Source: an uncultured Clostridium sp.
GTDB lineage: Bacteria > Bacillota > Clostridia > TANB77 > CAG-508
Reading direction: 5' to 3'
Assembly: GCA_946497905.1 (NCBI GenBank)
Contig: CAMMMI010000011.1
Location: 1 to 27,083 of the forward strand
Length of the DNA: 27,083 bases
Part shown: positions 24,138 to 27,083 of the stretch, in pieces
How the letters are laid out: each line of letters starts with the position of its first letter
How positions within the stretch are numbered: the first letter of the stretch is position 1
The notes under the pieces: generated by a model
The model's input: only the letters and a program-made list of their open reading frames with translations
The model's database searches: none
What the model was told of the DNA's origin: nothing
Made by a program: the position numbers and the translations under genes

Positions 24138-24312
24138 AAAGGGGACGGGCTATTTTGACATTACTTGGGGACGTTCCTTTAATCCCGAAAATTAGGGAAC
24201 AAAGGGACGGACTTGTTTTTTAATTTTATACAGGTCCGTCCCTTTGTTCCCTAATTTTCGGGATTAAAGGAACGTCCCCAAGTAATGCCAAAATAGCCCG
24301 TCCCCTTTGGCA
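24134..24312. repeat. 179-bp hairpin with 82-bp arms
   Basis: Arms 24134-24215 and 24231-24312 are reverse complements with two mismatches and a 15-nt loop. Each arm holds three conserved blocks: GGGGACGGGC, GGGGACGTTCC and GGGACGGAC. Half of it (24232-24279) matches the solo copy at 9251-9298 in 44 of 48 bases. It starts 10 bp past the stop of the ABC transporter gene and lies upstream of dgkA, so it would end or stabilise the transporter mRNA. Confidence 0.95.
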
Positions 24313-24322
24313 ACCTCTGGCA

Positions 24323-26938
24323 TTATTCTGTTCTTAATGCTTCTACTGGATCTTTTCTGCTCGCCATTTTTGCTGGTATTAAGCCTGCTATTATTGTTAG
24401 TATCATGCTTATTATTACTAATACTATTCCTGCTTGCCATGGAACTATTGTTGTTACTGTTACTCCTGTTAAACTGTGTATTAAACTGTTTATTGGGAAT
24501 GTTAATAATACCGTTATTCCTATTCCTAGTATTCCTGATATTAGTCCTACTATAAATGTTTCTGCATTGAATACTCTTGATATGTCTCTTTTTGATGCTC
24601 CTATTGCTCGTAATATTCCTATTTCTTTTGTTCTTTCTAGTACTGATATATATGTTATTATTCCTATCATTATTGATGATACTATTAATGAGATTGCGAC
24701 AAATGCTATTAGTACATAACTTATTGTATCTATTATTTGACTAACAGATTTCATCATTACTCCTACTATATCTGTGTAATTTATTACATTTTCTTCTTTT
24801 CCTTCTTCTTTTTGTGTTTGATTATATTGTTCTATTCCTTGTGATATTGCGTCTTTTGCTTCAAAGTTTTTTGGGTATATTTTTATATTAGATGGTGTGT
24901 CTAAGTCCACAGCGCCTAATTGTTTTAAATTCTTTTCATAACTTGCGTTTTTGTTTTCTGCATATGCTTGCATCATTTGGGCTATTTGTTCATTACTTAA
25001 GTTTGCCATTGCCATTTGTTGTTCCCTAGTTAGTGTACTATAGCTTTGTGTTGTTTGTTCTCCTTCTTTTGGAAAGTCTAGACCTGAAAATACATTTTTT
25101 TCTGGATTTTCTTTTTGTTCTTTTACTATTTCTGATTCATTAATTTTGTTTATTACATATTCTTCTAATCCTTTTGTATATCCTATTCCTCCTGTCATTC
25201 CTGTTGCAACTGTTTCTGGATTTTGCTTTATTATTCCTACAACTTTTATACTTTCTGCATTTTCTATTTTTTGTTTCATATATTCTTCGTTTTCACTTTG
25301 GTCTATCCAAATTCCGTTTTGTTTTTCATAATAATCACTATTTAAAATTAATTTAAAAGATAAATTTAATATATCTTCATATGTGTATGATGTTTGTTTT
25401 TCTTCTTCTAGTGATTCACCTTTTTCTACAGCTTCCCATCTTTGTTTTAAATCTTTTTGATCTTTTAAACCTAAAGCATATAATGCATAATCACTTATTT
25501 CATTATCTTCATTTACTATTAAAACAACTTCATTATACTCTTTTGGCCAGTTTCCTGCTATTACATTATATTGTGATTGTAATAATTCTTGATTATCTAA
25601 CATTTTTGTCCATACATCACTATTAGACATTGTAGTACTACTAGAAGCAAACATTGAACTTATTGATGAATTATTTCGTGCTTCTAATAGTTCACCCATT
25701 CCCATTGCATCCATTACTGTACTTGGATTTACTCTTACTACTTCATCTGTTGTGTCTTCTTTGTATAAGTTCAAGTTTAAATTATAACTATATTGTATAG
25801 CATTGGCATTATCTACAATATCATTATTTCCTTGTTCTAGATATTTTTTTAATTCGGTCAAATTGTTACTTTCCATTTTATTAGAAAGTGTTGTTATCAT
25901 GTCATTCATTATATCTGATGAGTAAATTTTTCCTTCTTCATGTTCTGTATTTTCTTTTTCGTTTTCTCCCATCATAGTCTCTACCATACTTGTCATATCT
26001 ATAGTTGATTCTTCTATTGATATTGGATAAGATGATAAAGTGTCTTCTTCTACTTTTGATATATAGTTTTGAACTCCTGTTGATATCGCAAGTATTAATG
26101 CTATACCTATAATTCCTATACTTCCTGCGAATGAAGTTAAAATCGTTCTTCCTTTTTTAGTCATTAAGTTATTTAGACTTAATCTTAGTGCTGTAAAAAA
26201 TCTCATAGATGTTCTACCTGATTTTGCTTTATTTTCTTTCTCTTTTTCTTCATCTTCTTTATTAAATGGATTTGATTCATCTGTTATTACTCCATCTAAT
26301 ATTTTTACAACTCTTGTTGAATATTTTTCAGCTAAATCTGGATTATGTGTAACCATAATGATTAATTTATCTTTTGATATTTCCTTTAATATATCCATTA
26401 TTTGCACACTGGTTTTTGTATCTAATGCACCTGTTGGTTCATCTGCTAAAATTATATCAGGATTATTTACTAAAGCTCTTGCTATTGCAACTCTTTGCAT
26501 TTGCCCACCTGATAATTGATTTGGTTTTTTATGAATTTGTTCTTTTAGTCCCACATCTTCTAATGCCTTTATTGCTCTTTCTTTTCTCTCTTTCCTTGAT
26601 ACTCCAGAAATTGTTAAAGCTAATTCTACATTTGAAAGTATTGTTTGATGAGGTATTAGATTATAGCTTTGGAATACAAATCCTACAGAATAATTACGAT
26701 ATGCATCCCAGTCTTTGTCTTTAAATTCTTTTGTTGATTTTCTGTTTATTATTAAATCTCCACTAGTATATCTGTCTAATCCTCCTATTATATTTAAAAG
26801 TGTAGTTTTTCCACATCCACTTTGTCCTAATATTGATACAAATTCATTTTTCCTAAATTCTATTGAAATACCTTTTAATGCTTGAACTTTGGAATCTCCT
26901 GAAATATAATCTTTTGTAATATTTTCTAATTTTAACAT
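24323..26938 (-). CDS. ABC transporter, fused ATPase and FtsX-type permease
   Basis: A MacB/LolCDE-type protein of 871 aa with both halves in one chain. The ATPase domain (1-225) has Walker A GQSGCGKTT (38-46), signature LSGGQ (142-146), Walker B ILADEP (163-168) and the switch His198. A charged linker (about 222-245) leads to transmembrane segment 1 (about 266-287), a large extracellular region of roughly 450 residues with a Gln/Met-rich part, then three C-terminal membrane segments with the FtsX motif VLERTKEIGILRAIGAS. Such proteins export or sense peptides or lipids mechanically rather than by alternating access. GAGAGG precedes the ATG. It appears monocistronic and ends at the giant hairpin. 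The substrate is unknown. Confidence 0.93.
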   Translation of the reverse strand: MLKLENITKDYISGDSKVQALKGISIEFRKNEFVSILGQSGCGKTTLLNIIGGLDRYTSGDLIINRKSTKEFKDKDWDAYRNYSVGFVFQSYNLIPHQTILSNVELALTISGVSRKERKERAIKALEDVGLKEQIHKKPNQLSGGQMQRVAIARALVNNPDIILADEPTGALDTKTSVQIMDILKEISKDKLIIMVTHNPDLAEKYSTRVVKILDGVITDESNPFNKEDEEKEKENKAKSGRTSMRFFTALRLSLNNLMTKKGRTILTSFAGSIGIIGIALILAISTGVQNYISKVEEDTLSSYPISIEESTIDMTSMVETMMGENEKENTEHEEGKIYSSDIMNDMITTLSNKMESNNLTELKKYLEQGNNDIVDNANAIQYSYNLNLNLYKEDTTDEVVRVNPSTVMDAMGMGELLEARNNSSISSMFASSSTTMSNSDVWTKMLDNQELLQSQYNVIAGNWPKEYNEVVLIVNEDNEISDYALYALGLKDQKDLKQRWEAVEKGESLEEEKQTSYTYEDILNLSFKLILNSDYYEKQNGIWIDQSENEEYMKQKIENAESIKVVGIIKQNPETVATGMTGGIGYTKGLEEYVINKINESEIVKEQKENPEKNVFSGLDFPKEGEQTTQSYSTLTREQQMAMANLSNEQIAQMMQAYAENKNASYEKNLKQLGAVDLDTPSNIKIYPKNFEAKDAISQGIEQYNQTQKEEGKEENVINYTDIVGVMMKSVSQIIDTISYVLIAFVAISLIVSSIMIGIITYISVLERTKEIGILRAIGASKRDISRVFNAETFIVGLISGILGIGITVLLTFPINSLIHSLTGVTVTTIVPWQAGIVLVIISMILTIIAGLIPAKMASRKDPVEALRTE

Positions 26939-26957
26939 TAACTCTTCCTCTCTTTTT

Positions 26958-26988
26958 AACTCTTTATTATGTTTTATAATAGAGAGTT
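26958..26988. promoter_or_regulatory. Palindrome in the ABC transporter 5' region
   Basis: AACTCTTTATTAT (26958-26970) pairs with ATAATAGAGAGTT (26976-26988) across a 5-nt loop with one mismatch, 20 bp before the start codon. It overlaps the likely -10 area (TATTAT/TATAAA on the minus strand) and is a plausible operator or leader hairpin. Confidence 0.45.
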
Positions 26989-27008
26989 TAGTTATTTTAA
27001 ATATACAT

Positions 27009-27070
27009 AAACAATAACGCAGAATTTAAAATGTTATTTATAAAAATTTTTTAAACTCTCGTTATTGTTT
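27009..27070. repeat. Spaced inverted repeat upstream of the ABC gene
   Basis: AAACAATAACG (27009-27019) and its exact complement CGTTATTGTTT (27060-27070) are separated by 40 nt. It lies in the promoter-distal region of the ABC gene near the window end. A loop-forming regulator site is possible, but chance in A+T-rich DNA cannot be excluded. Confidence 0.35.
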
Positions 27071-27083
27071 TTTAATTCCTTTT

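Noticed and set aside
24134..24312. Insertion sequence with terminal inverted repeats
   Set aside because: The two arms enclose only 15 nt and no transposase; it is a hairpin element, not an IS.
1..27083. CRISPR array
   Set aside because: The only evenly spaced direct repeats (16884-16982) are three imperfect units with no true spacers and no cas genes nearby.

Overview
The window is strongly A+T-rich DNA with Bacillota (Clostridia-like) character. It encodes a SigH-type sporulation/stationary-phase sigma factor, a T-box leader in front of thrS, a SipW-type signal peptidase, a sortase with an LPKTG substrate, Gram-positive ribosome binding sites (AGGAGG) and sigma-A promoters with 16-17 nt spacers. 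An uncultured or gut-type clostridial lineage is plausible, but the species cannot be named from the sequence. The standard bacterial code fits every gene.

Layout. (1) 1-1400: a large inverted repeat, then pfkA (-). (2) 1565-4500: a small surface-protein neighbourhood with an XRE regulator (+), a SipW-like signal peptidase (-), an unknown 166-aa protein (+), a sortase (+) and a short LPKTG cell-wall protein (-). (3) 4655-8315: a translation block with ychF and thrS (-) behind a T-box leader, and a tRNA-Thr(GGT) gene divergent from thrS with back-to-back promoters. (4) 8316-9282: a 115-aa protein of unknown function followed by a run of perfect hairpins. (5) 9283-15207: a probable minus-strand operon of tsaC, a DUF2075 nuclease-helicase, an AlkD-like glycosylase, a membrane-anchored GH18 protein and sigH. 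(6) 15325-17551: an AAA ATPase/DUF4143 gene whose promoter carries 33-bp direct repeats, a gene remnant and a 110-aa unknown. (7) 17720-21268: a two-gene carbohydrate operon, a GH144-like (glucoamylase-fold) protein and a GH3 beta-glucosidase, consistent with intracellular breakdown of beta-1,2-glucan fragments. (8) 21558-26938: an alpha/beta hydrolase (+), metK, a frameshifted dgkA and an 871-aa ABC transporter (-).

The most distinctive structure is a dispersed family of palindromic elements built on GGGGACG/CGTCCCC, found at seven places (11-160, 1407, 2638, 4618, 9251, 24105 and 24134). They range from about 32-bp palindromes to a hairpin with 82-bp arms. All lie between genes except one, which supplies the last five codons and stop of sigH. 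No transposase is present, so they look like REP- or MITE-type elements mobilised from elsewhere. Other points of note are the one-base frameshift at codon 4 of dgkA, the ATPase promoter whose -35 box is the first unit of a tandem repeat, and the pairing of the thrS T-box with a neighbouring tRNA-Thr.
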